Positions 1 through 11,122 of a DNA stretch of 64,000 bases are shown here, piece after piece. The translations under genes and the position numbers were made by a program. Numbering within the stretch: position 1 is the first letter of the stretch; the number at the start of each line of letters is the position of its first letter. This DNA is from Adiantum capillus-veneris (lineage: Eukaryota; Streptophyta; Polypodiopsida; Polypodiales; Pteridaceae), in NCBI GenBank assembly GCA_014529385.2, contig CM043957.1:87334381-87398380 (forward strand). Direction: 5' to 3'. The notes beneath the pieces were generated by a model. That model did not search any database. It saw only the letters and a program-made list of their open reading frames with translations, and was not told the DNA's origin.

Positions 1-789
1 TCGGTGTCTGAGGATGTCCAACATTAGTGGTTGTCGAACCTCGTCAATGTCCTCCATGGTAAGTACTCTGATTGGGCGTCTTGTGTGGTTATAGAGTAGT
101 CTTGATCTTACTCTACAGTCTCCATCAATGTCGTGATGCTCCTTGTAGTCGTGGGTGTTTGGATCTTTCGAGGTCAAGCGCTCGGTCAATCAATGTACGT
201 CTGGTGTGGGTGGACTCGGAAACCTGTTGTGGTGGCTTCTCTTTTTGTTGCATAGTAGCTAGTTTAAAGAAGTCCATGATCTATCTCTGGGACCGTCTCC
301 CTCCGCCTGATCTCCTCAGTAGACCCTGTTTGTGTGTATGCAACTGTAAAAGATATTAACCAAGGCATCTCTCACCCTGGTATCTTATAATTATAGACAA
401 TGGTCCAAAATCCCCTCTCAGTAGACGGTGGAAACGGCCTTGTAGCTCATAGTACACTGGACGATGGAATATATAATGGAGCTCTGTCTATGGTTCGATA
501 TGACCCTACACTGGTACTCCTCAGAGTCTACCAGTCTCAATCTCAAGCTGATGTGAAGATGCGCACATTTGACCAATAGCACATCATATCCCATGAGATA
601 AATGAGTGTCCATGTGGCTAGGTTTGGTCACAAAACCATCCTCGGTAAGTTGGAGAAGATGCTCTCTGTAGAAAGCCATCGCCGTGCCCAACTCATGTGT
701 CATTATCCATGTCAATCTAGTGTCTAACTGAATCAAGTCGTGTCTAATTAGTTTGGTGGTCTATGTCTGCGTGAGGGATAGGGAGGGTG
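1..789 (-). pseudogene. LINE ORF2 3' part, degenerate fragment
   Basis: Read on the minus strand, this stretch aligns by eye along its length with the 3' half of ORF2 in the better-preserved LINE at 34713-38971. It covers the segment after the reverse transcriptase, the degenerate CCHC region near 430-460, and the basic tail (compare 38580-38720). Recognisable landmarks include a 'YREHLL'-like stretch near 650-670 and a DFF-like segment near 255-275. Frames are broken many times, so it is a dead copy. It stops at about 789, where an LTR-like start in the other orientation begins. The left side runs off the window. Homology is seen directly; the LINE assignment rests on the EN and RT domains of the other copy. 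Confidence 0.72.
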
Positions 790-1900
790 TGTCACAAAGT
801 GATGACATGTCATGGCCTAGAAGATAGATCCCGGTCGAAAATCTACATTCGAGGTAGTTCATCTTAACCTTTAGATAGCTCGAAGAATTCCCCTTCGTCA
901 GACTCTAGCGAGGAGGGCACGAAGCACCGGATGCGGAGAAAGACTCGAAAGAGCAAGAAGAACACAAAAACCAAGAAGAGCAGATCCCGTGAAGGATCTC
1001 GGAAGCATCGAAAACACTCTGATAGTTTTGACGAGGATACTTTGTCTTCGCACAATTCTGATTTAGATGAGTTTACGTTTGGTAAGAGGTGGAGATACGG
1101 GTATTGGCTGAACTAGTTTGACCATCTTGAGAAGAAGGGCGGGAAGACCATGAATTTTAAAGAGGTGGGCAAGCATTCAAATTTGACACCTTTTCAGGCT
1201 ATAAAGACACCCACAGAGCTTTTGCTTTTATACAAGAGTTTCACATTGTTTTCTCGGGAGTACGTTTCTCCGAGCATTCCAAAGCACGAAGAGCGTCCTC
1301 TTATTTAAAAGGGAATGGCCAGACTTGGTGGTGGGCGCTACTTTTGTGCAAGGAAGCGCCTACAACGTGGATAAAATTCAAACGTGTCCTCATTGCCGCA
1401 TGGCTCACGGAAGAATATGAAGAGGATGCTATCACAGCTTGGAATCACCTTAGGCTGACCAAGGAAGATACTTTGGATGACTATTGGTAGTGGTTTTGGG
1501 AAGAAAATTACTTTCAAGCAACAACTCGAACAATTTTGTTGTGGTTTGCCCAAGGAGATACTACGATACTGTTTGCAGAAGAAGGTGGACTTCACTTAAA
1601 GACTTATGGGTCACCCTAAACAAGGATTCGGTATGTACGTCGGCACACTGTCATACTCGACGGATAGGCGAGTCTCTGTTTTAAAGAGACCATCTTTGTT
1701 CAATGGTAACAATAAAAAGGGGAAGTAGCAAAAGAAGAAGCTCACCAGCCCTAGGTAGTCAGCCAAGCAACGTGCTAAGTACTATAAAGAGGGTGAATGC
1801 TACGGATATGGGGAAGAGGGGCATGTTCTTGTGAAGTGTCCTAACAAAGAGTTCAACAATCAAGCCGAGGAGAAGCCAGAGAGTTCAAAATGGTAGAGTG
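790..1900 (+). pseudogene. Ty3/gypsy gag fragment with LTR stub
   Basis: The first ~35 bases (TGTCACAAAGTGATGAC...) match the start of LTR family F as read from the minus strand at 16719. After them, gag-like sequence begins near 864. It has a Lys/Arg/Ser-rich segment (931-1050), then the retrotransposon gag core near 1310-1480, with 'GQTWW', 'PTTWIKF' and 'TAWNHLRLTKED'. A nucleocapsid zinc knuckle lies at 1798-1839 as C-Y-G-Y-x4-H-x4-C, so the second zinc-binding Cys is Tyr. Several in-frame stops are present. The same gag family is on the minus strand at 7640-9640. No pol follows; the fragment ends before the (AG)n tract. Confidence 0.7.
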
Positions 1901-1979
1901 AAACTTGAGACCTTGTTACACCACAAGCTTATTATTGCCAATTAACACTTTGCACATAGGATAAATACCAATCTCCATT

Positions 1980-1980
<1 letters not shown>

Positions 1981-2060
<80 letters not shown>
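1981..2060. repeat. (AG)40 microsatellite
   Basis: An 80-bp uninterrupted AG run directly follows the truncated gag fragment. Long GA/TC runs recur through the window at transposon junctions and inside LTRs. Confidence 0.97.
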
Positions 2061-2063
<3 letters not shown>

Positions 2064-3109
2064 TGTAGAGATATAGATAATTTGAAAGATTGAGAGAGGC
2101 AAATTAGATAATGAGAGAAGATTGAGAGTGACACACCGCTAACCTGGAACGGCCGGGCCCCTTGACAGGAATTATTTATTCCTCTAGAAAATTACAAGTG
2201 TATAGGCTGAAAATTCAGCATGGTATCACCGTGCATTCTGCTTCATGCAATCACTCTGGCAACACCTCCTCTAAGGTCTTCCTTCCTCACATAAGCTTGC
2301 ATGAGAAAGAGGTAGCATGTAGGGCGTATGGGGGAGAGAACGAACATGTAGAGCTTAATGGAAAGAGAAGTAGCATGTAGAGGGCAATGGTGCAGAGGCT
2401 TCTTGGGGTGATGTTTGGCTGAAAACTCAGCAGGAGGAATTGATGTTCAAGTGGCCTCCTTTGAAATCTAAGGCCTTGTTTGAAATTTGACGCCTCCTTT
2501 GAAATTTAAGACCAACTCCTAAAATCTTCTAGAATTTTCTAGAATCTTCTAGAAGCTTCCATTCTTAAAAATTTGTTAACTATCATGAAAGATCAATATG
2601 GGTATCAAATGAAAGCTCTTTTCGAGTAGAATACATAATGCTTAGGCATTTTCAAAACAACACCCAATGCAAGTCATCATGCATGTTTTATTGTGTGTGT
2701 GAGTGTGCCTTAGGTAGATTCCATCCGTTCCATAGACTTATATCCATCTATATCTCTCTTCCCAAAAAGGTAAGAGGATATAGTCTATCATGCTTTTCAA
2801 GCATGTCAATGGCCATGTATGCATCTATATCTCTCTTCCAATAAGGTGAGAGGATATAGTCCTTCATGCTTTTCAAGCATGTCAATGCCATGTATCCATC
2901 TATATTTCTCTTTCAAAAAGGTGATAGGATATAGTTCTTCATACCTTTCAAGCATATTACTGCCGCACCTAGGGATATAAGTATGTCTAATCAATCATGG
3001 TTCCGTAAACACACGAACACATGTCCAATTATGTATCTTTCAATCAGAAAGACAACATATATAATCTTCCATAAATTTCTTTCATTAGGGGTGTCAAAGG
3101 CTCATGACA
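2061..3109 (-). mobile_element. Probable 3' LTR of a minus-strand gypsy element (Gypsy-G); left limit unknown
   Basis: The right end is supported. On the minus strand a purine-rich tract and GGTA precede TGTCATGAGCC at 3109, a polypurine tract directly followed by an LTR start. Immediately upstream (3110-3207) is a pol C-terminus. The interior is AT-rich, has no ORF of note and contains a ~77-bp tandem repeat. I could not find the left LTR terminus, a second copy or a TSD, so the left border is arbitrary. Confidence 0.4.
2741..2960. repeat. ~77-bp tandem repeat, three copies
   Basis: Three units start at 2741, 2818 and 2893 (periods 77 and 75). Each contains 'CATCTATAT..CTCT', 'AGGATATAGT' and 'TTTCAAGCAT'. 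The units have diverged by several substitutions each. They lie within the probable LTR of Gypsy-G. Confidence 0.9.
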
Positions 3110-3207
3110 TACCTTCTCTCTAAACTGTAGTCGTCCTCAAGTGAAAGTCTTCCTTATAGGCGTTGAGTACTTCTGGATGATCTATCAAATCATCTTTGGG
3201 TCCTTTT
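3110..3207 (-). pseudogene. Gypsy-G pol C-terminus and polypurine tract
   Basis: On the minus strand the sequence encodes the end of a Ty3/gypsy polyprotein (about 30 residues, including 'HPEVLNAYKEDFHLR', then a stop). An AGAGAGAAGG polypurine tract follows, abutting the LTR at 3109. The coding is joined on its N-terminal side, without a natural boundary, to LTR-F sequence at about 3208. The rest of the element is therefore missing or was replaced when Gypsy-F arrived. Confidence 0.55.
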
Positions 3208-3248
3208 CTAGCAGACACACGAAGAGATTCTGCAAAATCACTGAACTT

Positions 3249-3308
<60 letters not shown>

Positions 3309-3800
3309 GACACGGCACGATGAAGTTCCGTGTCTAGATGCACTGACCCCAAAGACCGGCGCCCCTTTTGATATTTCTTTATTATTGCTCACGGCAAAGT
3401 ACAACTCCCGAGGGTCCTCTGCTCTCTGTCTCTACATCAAGATGCTTTGCAGAGTGAAAGGCCCAATGGCTCTTTTAAACTTACATATGGGATGCCTAAA
3501 AGCAGAGCCCTGAAAAGCTTCAGTTCTAAAACCACATTAACCCGAAAGCATTTGCTCTCAAAAGCTAGTCTCCAAAAGGAGCCATCGTAATTTATGGAAA
3601 TCCGTATAGCCTGCCATGTGGCACCAACAACGCAAAACGCGAAAATCCGTACGTCCTGTATATGAACATGGCACCTCGATTTACCGAAATCTCTCCCAAA
3701 GTCCAAGCTTCTGTCTGAGGGTTTTGGGCCCCCTGAGCCGGTGCTCCATAAGTTCTTTAAGTTGGTTGGTTCAATTTCTCTTGTCTATCTCTTTGTGACA
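3208..3800 (-). mobile_element. 3' LTR of Gypsy-F, truncated at its 3' end
   Basis: It aligns with the 5' LTR segment at 16227-16719 over its whole length. Shared landmarks are the CCGGTGCTCCATAAG block, AAAGAGCC, and the conserved AATAAAGAAATA-CCGAAAGGGGCGCC block that looks like a polyadenylation/R region. In minus-strand sense the LTR starts TGTCACAAAG at 3800, right after the polypurine tract. The last ~35 bp (the expected ...GTAACA end) are missing at about 3208, where Gypsy-G sequence begins. It carries a 56-bp (GA)n at 3252-3307, at the site where the 5' LTR copy holds a LINE. Confidence 0.8.
3252..3307. repeat. (GA)28 microsatellite in LTR-F
   Basis: This GA run inside the 3' LTR of Gypsy-F occupies the homologous position of (GA)n-LINE-(GA)n in the 5' LTR (15668-16226). 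The solo LTR at 8011-8684 has only a short TCGTCTTTGTG there, so the tract is a subfamily feature that expanded. Confidence 0.95.
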
Positions 3801-3813
3801 TTTCCTCCTCTTG
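3801..3813 (-). promoter_or_regulatory. Polypurine tract of Gypsy-F
   Basis: On the minus strand CAAGAGGAGGAAA lies immediately before the LTR start TGTCAC. This is the expected plus-strand primer position of an LTR retrotransposon. Confidence 0.75.
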
Positions 3814-5059
3814 AAAGAATTGTAATCACCCTCGATTACACCTTCAAAAACAGCCAAAGGACAGAAACTTTCTTTGGTTTTCATGCACTCTATGTACTCA
3901 TGCACCGGACTCCACTAATCCAACACTTCAACAAAGACATCAGTAATTGATCAATCACATTTTTGTCGAGCGTCTCAGATACAAATTGTGATCATTGTAA
4001 CCATTTAGCAATCACATCTACACCCCCATTTTGCATGTTATGTTGAGCACATACACCAAGTTTCACTTCATTTGGATGTTTTAATAGACTAAACCTTGTT
4101 ACTATCAGATTCATATCTTTTCATTTCACATTCCATGGCCATCCCCACAAGATAGTACATCCACATAGCATGCAATTCACAAAATCAGACTTAATTCACA
4201 CAAAACACCGTGTTTTCAATCATTCCCAAAGATTATCTAGGCATCTCTTTCCTTCCAGAACTCTTGATGCACCTAGATCACTGTGCAATCATCTCATCCT
4301 TCTGGAACTCTTGGTGCTTTCACAACATCATCCAGTCATCTTATCCAGATAGACATCTTGATGCACTAGAATCTCATTCCGTTCACATTCACTTAGGCAT
4401 CATATCCAGATCTTAATTATCTTTGACGGATGTCTAGATGCACTAAGTGCGTATCATTCATTAGACAAAAGGTTGTAGACATTTCATCTTTCTCTACATG
4501 TCTTTAACAATACACACATGAAAGCGCACATGTTTTCAGTTCAATCAAGGAAATTGCCAATTCAGTGCACACAGTTCATAAAGTCATTCCGCAAAATACT
4601 GTCAGCTCGTCAGTACCCTAAAATCTCCAAGAGAAATTAGCGACTTTATTCGATCTAGGCAATCTGTGACAAGGGAGTGGAGTGGTTCCCCTCTTGTGCA
4701 GTCCGCACCACACCAGATTCAACCTGTTGATTCATCAGTAACTTTTGGGATAGACATTGCTAAGAGCCCAAAAGCTTCAAGGTACAGCTCTCTCCGAAGA
4801 GAATTTGCAAGGTTATCCTCCTCCATCCACTTTGCATCGAGGGCCAAAAGTACCCTTGACCAAATTATCCAGTGGACTTGGCTTATCTTTTTGTTTCTTG
4901 TGCCCTTTGACCTGCTTGGAGCCTTGCTAGCCTCCCTATCCTTGGCACCTCAATCTGGATCTATGGAATTTTTTGATCTCCCAACTGATTCTCTTTAGTT
5001 TCTTTCCTTATGCCGTGGGACCTGTGGGTAGCCTCGCTTGTTGCCCCTATCTGTTGGCG
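3814..5059 (-). other. Gypsy-F 3' non-coding spacer
   Basis: About 1.2 kb lie between the polypurine tract and the recognisable pol C-terminus. I see no credible coding. Near 4240-4440 there are loose repeats of a 'CATCTTGATGCACTAGA'-like phrase, about three degenerate copies. Near 4910-5090 a ~125-bp phrase around 'ACCTGNNNGGAGCCT' is imperfectly duplicated. Both look like decayed tandem duplications. Confidence 0.45.
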
Positions 5060-7560
5060 CGTCAATCTCAATCATAGGGATTGAAGTTTCTGAGATGCAC
5101 TATCATATGATCCCTTTTACTTTTCCCTCCTTGTGAACCAGGAGCTGTTCTGGAATGAGAATTTCCTCTCTTTTTTTCCACTTTGGGTGCTCTTCTAGCT
5201 CCCCGTCCACTGACACCTCACCATTGACCGGTCTCAATAGACTCACATGACATGCATTGTGAATCTTCCAAGTATTTGGTAACCTCGGTTTGAAGGATAC
5301 TCAACTTTGGAAAATGGCGCTCCTTACCCTTTCGTTTTCGTAGGCGTGCCTTCTCAAAATGTAGAAGCACCCAGTCATCTTCCTTCAACTGCAAGTCACG
5401 TCAATGTTTGTCCACTTCCTTCTTATGCCATGCTTGAGACTTCTCAAGAGCCTCGCGCACCTTTGCAAAAGCAGTGTCCAGATCCCGAACATATTGATCT
5501 GCTTCGAAAATCTTATCCTTATGTGCTTAGAATAGGTGGAACCTTCTTAGCACCCTTGATGATCTCAAATGGCACCTTCCTTGTAGATGTATGTACAACG
5601 TGTTGTAGGCAAACTCCACCAAGTGAAAATACGTCTCCCACTGAGCCTTTTGATGAGAGAGAGAAGACTTCAACAAGTCCAGAACCACTGACTTCGATAT
5701 CTCCGATTGCCCATGTGTCTGTGGTTCGAAAGAGGACGAGAATTGTGACCGTGTACCAATATTCTTCCATATTGCCCTCCAAAACAAACTAGTAAAACAT
5801 GGATCTCCACCTGAAACTATAGATTGAGGCATGCCAGCTAGTCGAAATATCTGTGAGACAAAGAGTTTAGCCAAGTGATCTGGCTTAACTGTCTTCTTGA
5901 CCGGAACAAAATGAGTCTGCTTGCTAAATCTATCTGTGACTGTCCAAATGCGATTGTGCCCACTTTTCCAAGGTCTGCTAGATATAGGTAAAGGTTGCAG
6001 AAGACTTGGTGCCTTATGCCTGTCAAACTTGACCTTTTGGCATACTAAACAATTGCGAACCAACTTGTCCACATCCTTTTTAAGCCTCGGTCAATAGAAG
6101 AACTGCTCCACACCCTTCAAGGCGGTTTATATGCCGCGATGACTCGAAAAAGGTGGACAGTGGCACTCTGTCAAAACCTTATTCCGTAACCCTTGTGTCA
6201 CACATAACAAATTTTTCCACATTTAATAGCCTTCTTTGAACGAATACTTGTAACCACTTTAATCGGTCAAAGATGTGTGCAAAATTTAGATCCGTGGTGT
6301 ACGGATCTACCATATCCTTGAAGCTGTGGTGATGGAGTGCTGAAATAGCCAGAACCAATGGCTTACAAGACAATGCATGTGCCACCACATTTTTTTTGTC
6401 TTGAACATGCACGATCTGAAAATGAAATTGTGGTAAAATGTTTGCCCACCGCATCTGCTTGTCCGAAAGTTGTTTCTTAGGCAAGAAGTATCGCAAGCTT
6501 TGGTGATCGGTGAACTCTGTAAAATCGGCTCCGAGTAAAAAGTGTCACCACTGAGTAAGAACATGGATGACTGCCAAAAGCTCTTTCTCATCAATTAGTG
6601 CAACCCGTTCTAGTTTGGAAACCATTCTGCTCTCAAAAGCTATAACATGGCCCTCCTGCATTAAGCTCCTAGACTGCAACGGCAAGCATCACAATATACC
6701 TCAAATGGTTTGCGCAAGTCTGGCAAAACCAACACTCGACTAGTTGTCTACTTTTTTTTGAGAGCCTTGAAGGCTGAATCTTTAATGGTCCCCAAAAAAA
6801 CATCGAACTGCATGAACATGCTTCAAATCTGGCCAATCTTGAATGGTCTCAACCTTGGCCAGGTCCATTTTGGCACTCTAGGCAGAGATAATGTGTCCCA
6901 AAAAGCGGACCTCTGGTAAGAAAAAGTCGCTCTTCTTCACATGAACCACCAATTGATGTTAGCACAGTGCCTGGAAAACCTGTTAAAGACTGTGTCTGTG
7001 CTCTGCCTCACTCTTGGAGAATACGATGTTGTCATCGAAAAAGGTGCTCACGAATGACCTGTACTCTCTAAAAATCTTGTCCATCATCCTATTGAATGTT
7101 GCAGGAGGATTTGTGAGGGTGAAAGGCATCACCAAATACTCGTACAATCCAAAGGACATCCTGAATGGGGTCTTGTATTCATCTCCAGGAGCGATCCTCG
7201 TTTGATGATCTTTTCAGGTCGATTCTATTGAAACATGTGGAACCTTGTAGCCTCTCTAGTATATCATCGATCCTGGGTACTAGAAACCTGTTCTTGATGG
7301 AGATTTTGTTTGGACCCCTTTAGTCAATGCACATTCTCGAAGATCGATCTTTTTTTAAGACCATTTTTTAAAGACCAACAACACTGGTAAACAGTAAGGT
7401 GATGTACTGGGCTGAATGGGACCCTTCTCTAGAAGCTCATTCACTAGGTTCATAATTTCCTCTTTCTTCTCTGGAATGTTCTGATGAACTTGCATCTCGT
7501 TCCCTTAGTTGGTTGGAACCCTCAGATGTGGTACCATCTGATTCTCTTATTGCTTCAGAG
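5060..7560 (-). pseudogene. Gypsy-F pol (RT, RNase H, integrase), degenerate
   Basis: Minus-strand order is reverse transcriptase (about 7560-6860), RNase H (about 6700-6330), then integrase (about 6180-5530) and the C-terminal 'WKIHNACHVSLLRP' segment (about 5290-5220). The RT start has 'NELLEKGPIQPS' and the catalytic block is 'FFDDN' near 7035. RNase H shows 'SDKQMRWANILPQFHFQI'. Integrase has the zinc-finger end 'CLVCQKVKFDRHKA' and 'IWTVTDRFSKQTHFVPV'. Domain order RT-RH-INT defines Ty3/gypsy. Numerous stops and frameshifts, and loss of a readable protease and zinc knuckle between gag and RT, make it a pseudogene. It belongs with the gag at 7640-9640 and the LTRs at 3208-3800 and 9799-16719. 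Confidence 0.88.
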
Positions 7561-8010
7561 TCTTGAGATGAGCTGTCATTCGGTTCCTTTGATTTATTCT
7601 CTTCACTGGAACACTCTTACCTTGTTGAGGTGGATACTATCCTGTCCGTAGGATAATTCAGTGAGCTGGTCATGCATTCCAAATCCTTGCTTAGCAGTAC
7701 GTGAGTGTGTGAATGGAGTCAAGACTTTTGTTCCAGACAATACTCTCGAATCTCTTTTGGCAAACCACAACAAAGCCATTCAATTCAGTGGCTCAAAGTA
7801 ATCTTCCGAAATGAAGTGTCTGGCAAATAAGTATCCCAAAACCTCTAGCAGTAGTCATCCAATATCTTTCTTAGTCATTCTCAAATGATGCCAAGCTGTG
7901 ATGGCATCTCTCTCATATTCGTTTGATATCCAAGATGAGGTGAAAATTTGCTTGAATTTTATCCACGTCGCAGGTAATGCTTTGCGAACAACAGAGTTGA
8001 CCGCCATGTC

Positions 8011-8051
8011 TGTCACAAAATGGTGATGTGGTAGGCCCCCGAACGCGTGCG

Positions 8052-8132
<81 letters not shown>

Positions 8133-8684
8133 CTGACTATACGGAATCCCGGGAAAGGCGCCGACAGGCTAACATGACAGCAGCGTACGGAATCCCGCAG
8201 AACATGTTGACGTGGCAATGTTCTGACGTGGCAGGCCGTACGAACAGTAGTACGGACGCTCTGCTTTTTGCGCTCACAAGTCGTACGGATTTCTGGAAAT
8301 TACACTGGCCAGCTTTTGGGCAATATCCTTAAATCTTGAGTTTGAGATTTTGGAACAAAGCTTTTGAGTTTAATAAGCTTTTGAGTCAAACTTTTGGGGC
8401 TCTGCTTATGGGGCAACCCTTGTAACAATAAATTGGTCTTTTGGGCCTCATTACTCAAGGCATCTGGACGCAGAGTCTTGAGTGTGAGATCCCAGAGACT
8501 CCCTTGTACTTTGCACACAGATTAATATAAAAAGAAATACCGAAAGGGGCACCAGTCTTTGGGGCTAATACCTCTGGGCACGGAACTACGCCGGTGGGCC
8601 GTGTCGTCTTTGTGAACTGTTTTGAAGTGCATCTCTGCTGTGTCGCGGTAGAACCTAGACTTGGGGTGTCCAGGTTTAGTTACA
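8011..8684 (+). mobile_element. Solo LTR of family F inside Gypsy-F gag
   Basis: It starts TGTCACAAAATGG and ends GGTTTAGTTACA, flanked by a perfect 5-bp target-site duplication ATGTC at 8006-8010 and 8685-8689. It shares with the Gypsy-F LTRs the AAAGAAATACCGAAAGGGGC block (near 8530) and the phrase 'CAGTCTTTGGGGC', but lies in the opposite orientation. No internal region is present, so it is the product of LTR-LTR recombination after insertion. Removing it restores the gag core reading frame. Confidence 0.92.
8049..8130. repeat. (GC)n(AC)35 microsatellite in solo LTR
   Basis: A short alternating GC run (8049-8060) continues into a 70-bp AC run (8061-8130), about 40 bp from the start of the solo LTR. 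Alternating purine-pyrimidine sequence of this kind can adopt Z-DNA (inference). Confidence 0.95.
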
Positions 8685-9783
8685 ATGTCTGTGCAGTTCC
8701 TTTCAAGTAAGATGCCGCCCTTCGTACCTTGGAGTGTTCTGTGAACCGACCTCCCGAGAAGGTGACATCAAACTGCTGTATAAAGTCAAGGGCTCGATGG
8801 ATGTCCTGATAGCATGAAAACGTCTCAAACCTGACGGCGTGACTCCGTTTCTTGAATTCCTCGGTCTTCTTGCTCAGCTGTTCACTCTCAGAAGAGGAGG
8901 AGCTCTCCTCCTCTTAACTGCTAGATGGCCTTCTATGCCTTCTAGACTTTCTCAAAAATCTACTTTCCTTGCTTTTCTTGCTTTCGCCTTTTCTCATCCT
9001 CTCTGGATCTAGAGGACGACAAATTGTCGGAACTATTTGAAGATGAAGAAAAACCCGAGTCATCCTTGAAACGATCTTCTTAGATATGCTCGCCACCTCG
9101 AAAGTCGACTTCCGGCCCAAATAACAGGGGAATCCACCAATTTCCTCTTCTTTTGAGGGTGCTTCAAGCCTTTCATTATTTGGTTCATCTTCTTGTCAAG
9201 AGGTTTGTCGAGCTCTTTTTGCGAGTACAGTTTACATTTTTTTGCACTTCGCTTGTGTCTTAGCTTCCTTCCGGACCTGAGAGAAGAATCAATGGCCTCA
9301 TGCCATCTCGAGTGAGTCTCATCCATCGGCTAGTTCTTTAGGTGCTTCACAAATTTTGGGTCTTTGGAGTACTTGATCAATCTTTTCACACACGTGTCAA
9401 CTTGTAGTTGACGTTTGTACTCCACTCTAGCAAACTTCTCCAACGATAATTTGTCCAATTCTTCATTCTTTTCTTCAGTTCTTGCCCCGGATTTCGACTT
9501 TTCTTTGCCTTCCTGCTGAGAGGTGTTATCTCTGTCAGATTCTCCACAAGAACCCGTGTGTGGTCTTAGGTTCTTTATGGCTTATGCCCCTTAGGACAGA
9601 GGGATGAGGACGGAAGCGCACCCGATGCGCGATGGACTAAGGGTGGGAGTGACTAATGAATCCGGGGTAAAGACACGAAGATTCTTTGACAAACAAAATT
9701 CTCTTGACTAGTCTGTTAGATTCTCCTCGAGAATCTGTGCGCCGCAGAAGGGATCGGATCCTCCGTAGTAGAAGAATCTTTCT

Positions 9784-9797
9784 GAGCTCTGATACCA
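9784..9797 (-). promoter_or_regulatory. Primer-binding site of Gypsy-F
   Basis: The minus strand reads TGGTATCAGAGCTC one base downstream of the 5' LTR end. This is the initiator-Met-tRNA type used by many plant LTR elements. Confidence 0.85.
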
Positions 9798-9823
9798 CTG
9801 TTACAGGCTTGGACACTCCAAGC

Positions 9824-10051
9824 TGTTGGAATTAGGATTGCAGAGAAACACACACAGCTTGGAGAAGACGAAGGAAGCTCAAGGAACACAATAGAGAGTG
9901 TGTTACTTAGTGTGCAATGGAAAGATAGATAGCCCTAGAGTGATGGGCGTATATACAATGCTCGGGGGGAAAAAACCTCCTAAAGAGGACAAAAATGCCC
10001 CGGTGGTCCTAGTGTGTTCACACACATCACTACCACATGTATATGGTAACA
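9824..10051 (-). repeat. 3' LTR of the copia element
   Basis: This 228-bp direct repeat of 15405-15613 starts TGTTGGAATTAGG and ends GGTAACA. It is shorter than most copia LTRs. Its right-hand ~90 bp are repeated again at 10960-11046 as part of the tandem duplication. Confidence 0.93.
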
Positions 10052-10066
10052 AATCCCCCCTGGAGT
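10052..10066 (-). promoter_or_regulatory. Polypurine tract of the copia element
   Basis: The minus strand reads CCAGGGGGGATT directly before the 3' LTR. A second copy lies at about 11047-11062 within the tandem duplication. Confidence 0.8.
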
Positions 10067-10126
10067 GATGCCGTGAATAAGAGCTGGCACATGAGTAAAG
10101 GGAAGTGCCATGCCCTGAGGACATGA

Positions 10127-10932
10127 TTAGTCCACAAAGGGGAGTAAGCCCAAAGCTTTGCAGAAAGATTCAAGCTTCTCACGAGACAATGCCTTTGTGA
10201 AAAGATCTGCAAGGTTGTCCTGTGTTGGCACAGAAGCCAAGCTGATCTCTCTTGCTGAGAGCCTCTCCCTGACATAGTGGTAATGCACCTCAATGTGCTT
10301 TGTGCAAGCATGAAAAGCTGGGTTCCTCGCAACTACCAATGCACTCTGACTGTCAGTGTAGATAGTGTTGGCAGTGTCTTGTCCAACACCCAAATCAGTC
10401 TAAGGTGTCTGAGCCATACACACTCAACCGTAGCTGTGAAGACTGCCCTGTACTCAGCCTCACAACTCGAAGTGGCCACAGTAGGTTGCTTCTTGCTCAA
10501 CCATGATGTACATGAACTACCAAGCATGAAACAAAAACCACTTGTGGACACTCGCGTGTCAAAATAACCAGCCCAATCTGAGTCCAAAAAAGCATGTAAG
10601 TCTGGCGCCAATAATCCCCCCTTGGGATAAAACAAGCCAAGATGTAAAGTGCCACTAAGGTAGCAAAAAATCCTCTTGACAGCCTAGCAATGCTTAGACC
10701 CTTGGCTATGCATAAATATGCTGACTTGTGAGATTGCAAACTAAATATCTGGCCTCGTGCTGCATACATAAATGAGGTAGCCAACAGCAGTTTGGTAAAG
10801 AGTGACATCAGCAGGATCACCAGCATCATGTAGACTCAACTTCAAACCTGTTTCCATGGGAGTGGCAACAGGTTTGCAATCCTCAAGTCCAAACTTACAT
10901 AGCAATGTCTCTAAGTAACTCTTCTGACACAA
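10127..10932 (-). pseudogene. Extra copy of copia RT end and RNase H
   Basis: This is the duplicated 3' end of pol (copy 1). The segment from 'CQKSYLETLLCKFGLEDCKP' through 'YLIYVCSTRPDI', the RNase H 'LGSSCTSWLSKKQPTVATSS' and 'CEAEYRA' is readable in several frames with stops and indels. It sits downstream of the full-length copy and has no RT catalytic core of its own. Confidence 0.85.
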
Positions 10933-11122
10933 GGCAATACCACCATCACACTGCTTAAACGGGAGAAAAAACCTCCTAAAGAGGGAAAAAATGCCCCGGC
11001 GGTCCTAGCGTGTTCACACACATCACTACCACATGTATATGGTAACAAATCCCCCCTGGAGTGATGCGGTGAACGAGAGCTGGCACATGAGTAAAGGGAA
11101 GTGCCATGCCCTGAGGACAGGA

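Larger units (their letters stand above)
7640..9640 (-). pseudogene. Gypsy-F gag, split by a solo LTR
   Basis: The N-terminal part (about 9640-8690) encodes a charged region, a Lys-rich stretch and the start of the gag core ('ALDFIQQFDVTFSGGRF', 'HSKVRRAASYLKGT'). The core continues at 8005-7860 with 'TWIKFKQIFTSSW' and 'AITAWHHLRMTKKD'. The two parts rejoin in frame ('GTAQTW' / 'RSTLL') once the LTR at 8011-8684 and one copy of its 5-bp duplication are ignored. Scattered stops and a frameshift follow. It is homologous to the + strand fragment at 864-1900. Confidence 0.82.

Noticed and set aside
5307-5792. 161-codon + strand frame
   Set aside because: It is the antisense shadow of the Gypsy-F integrase C-terminus, which is recognisable on the minus strand.
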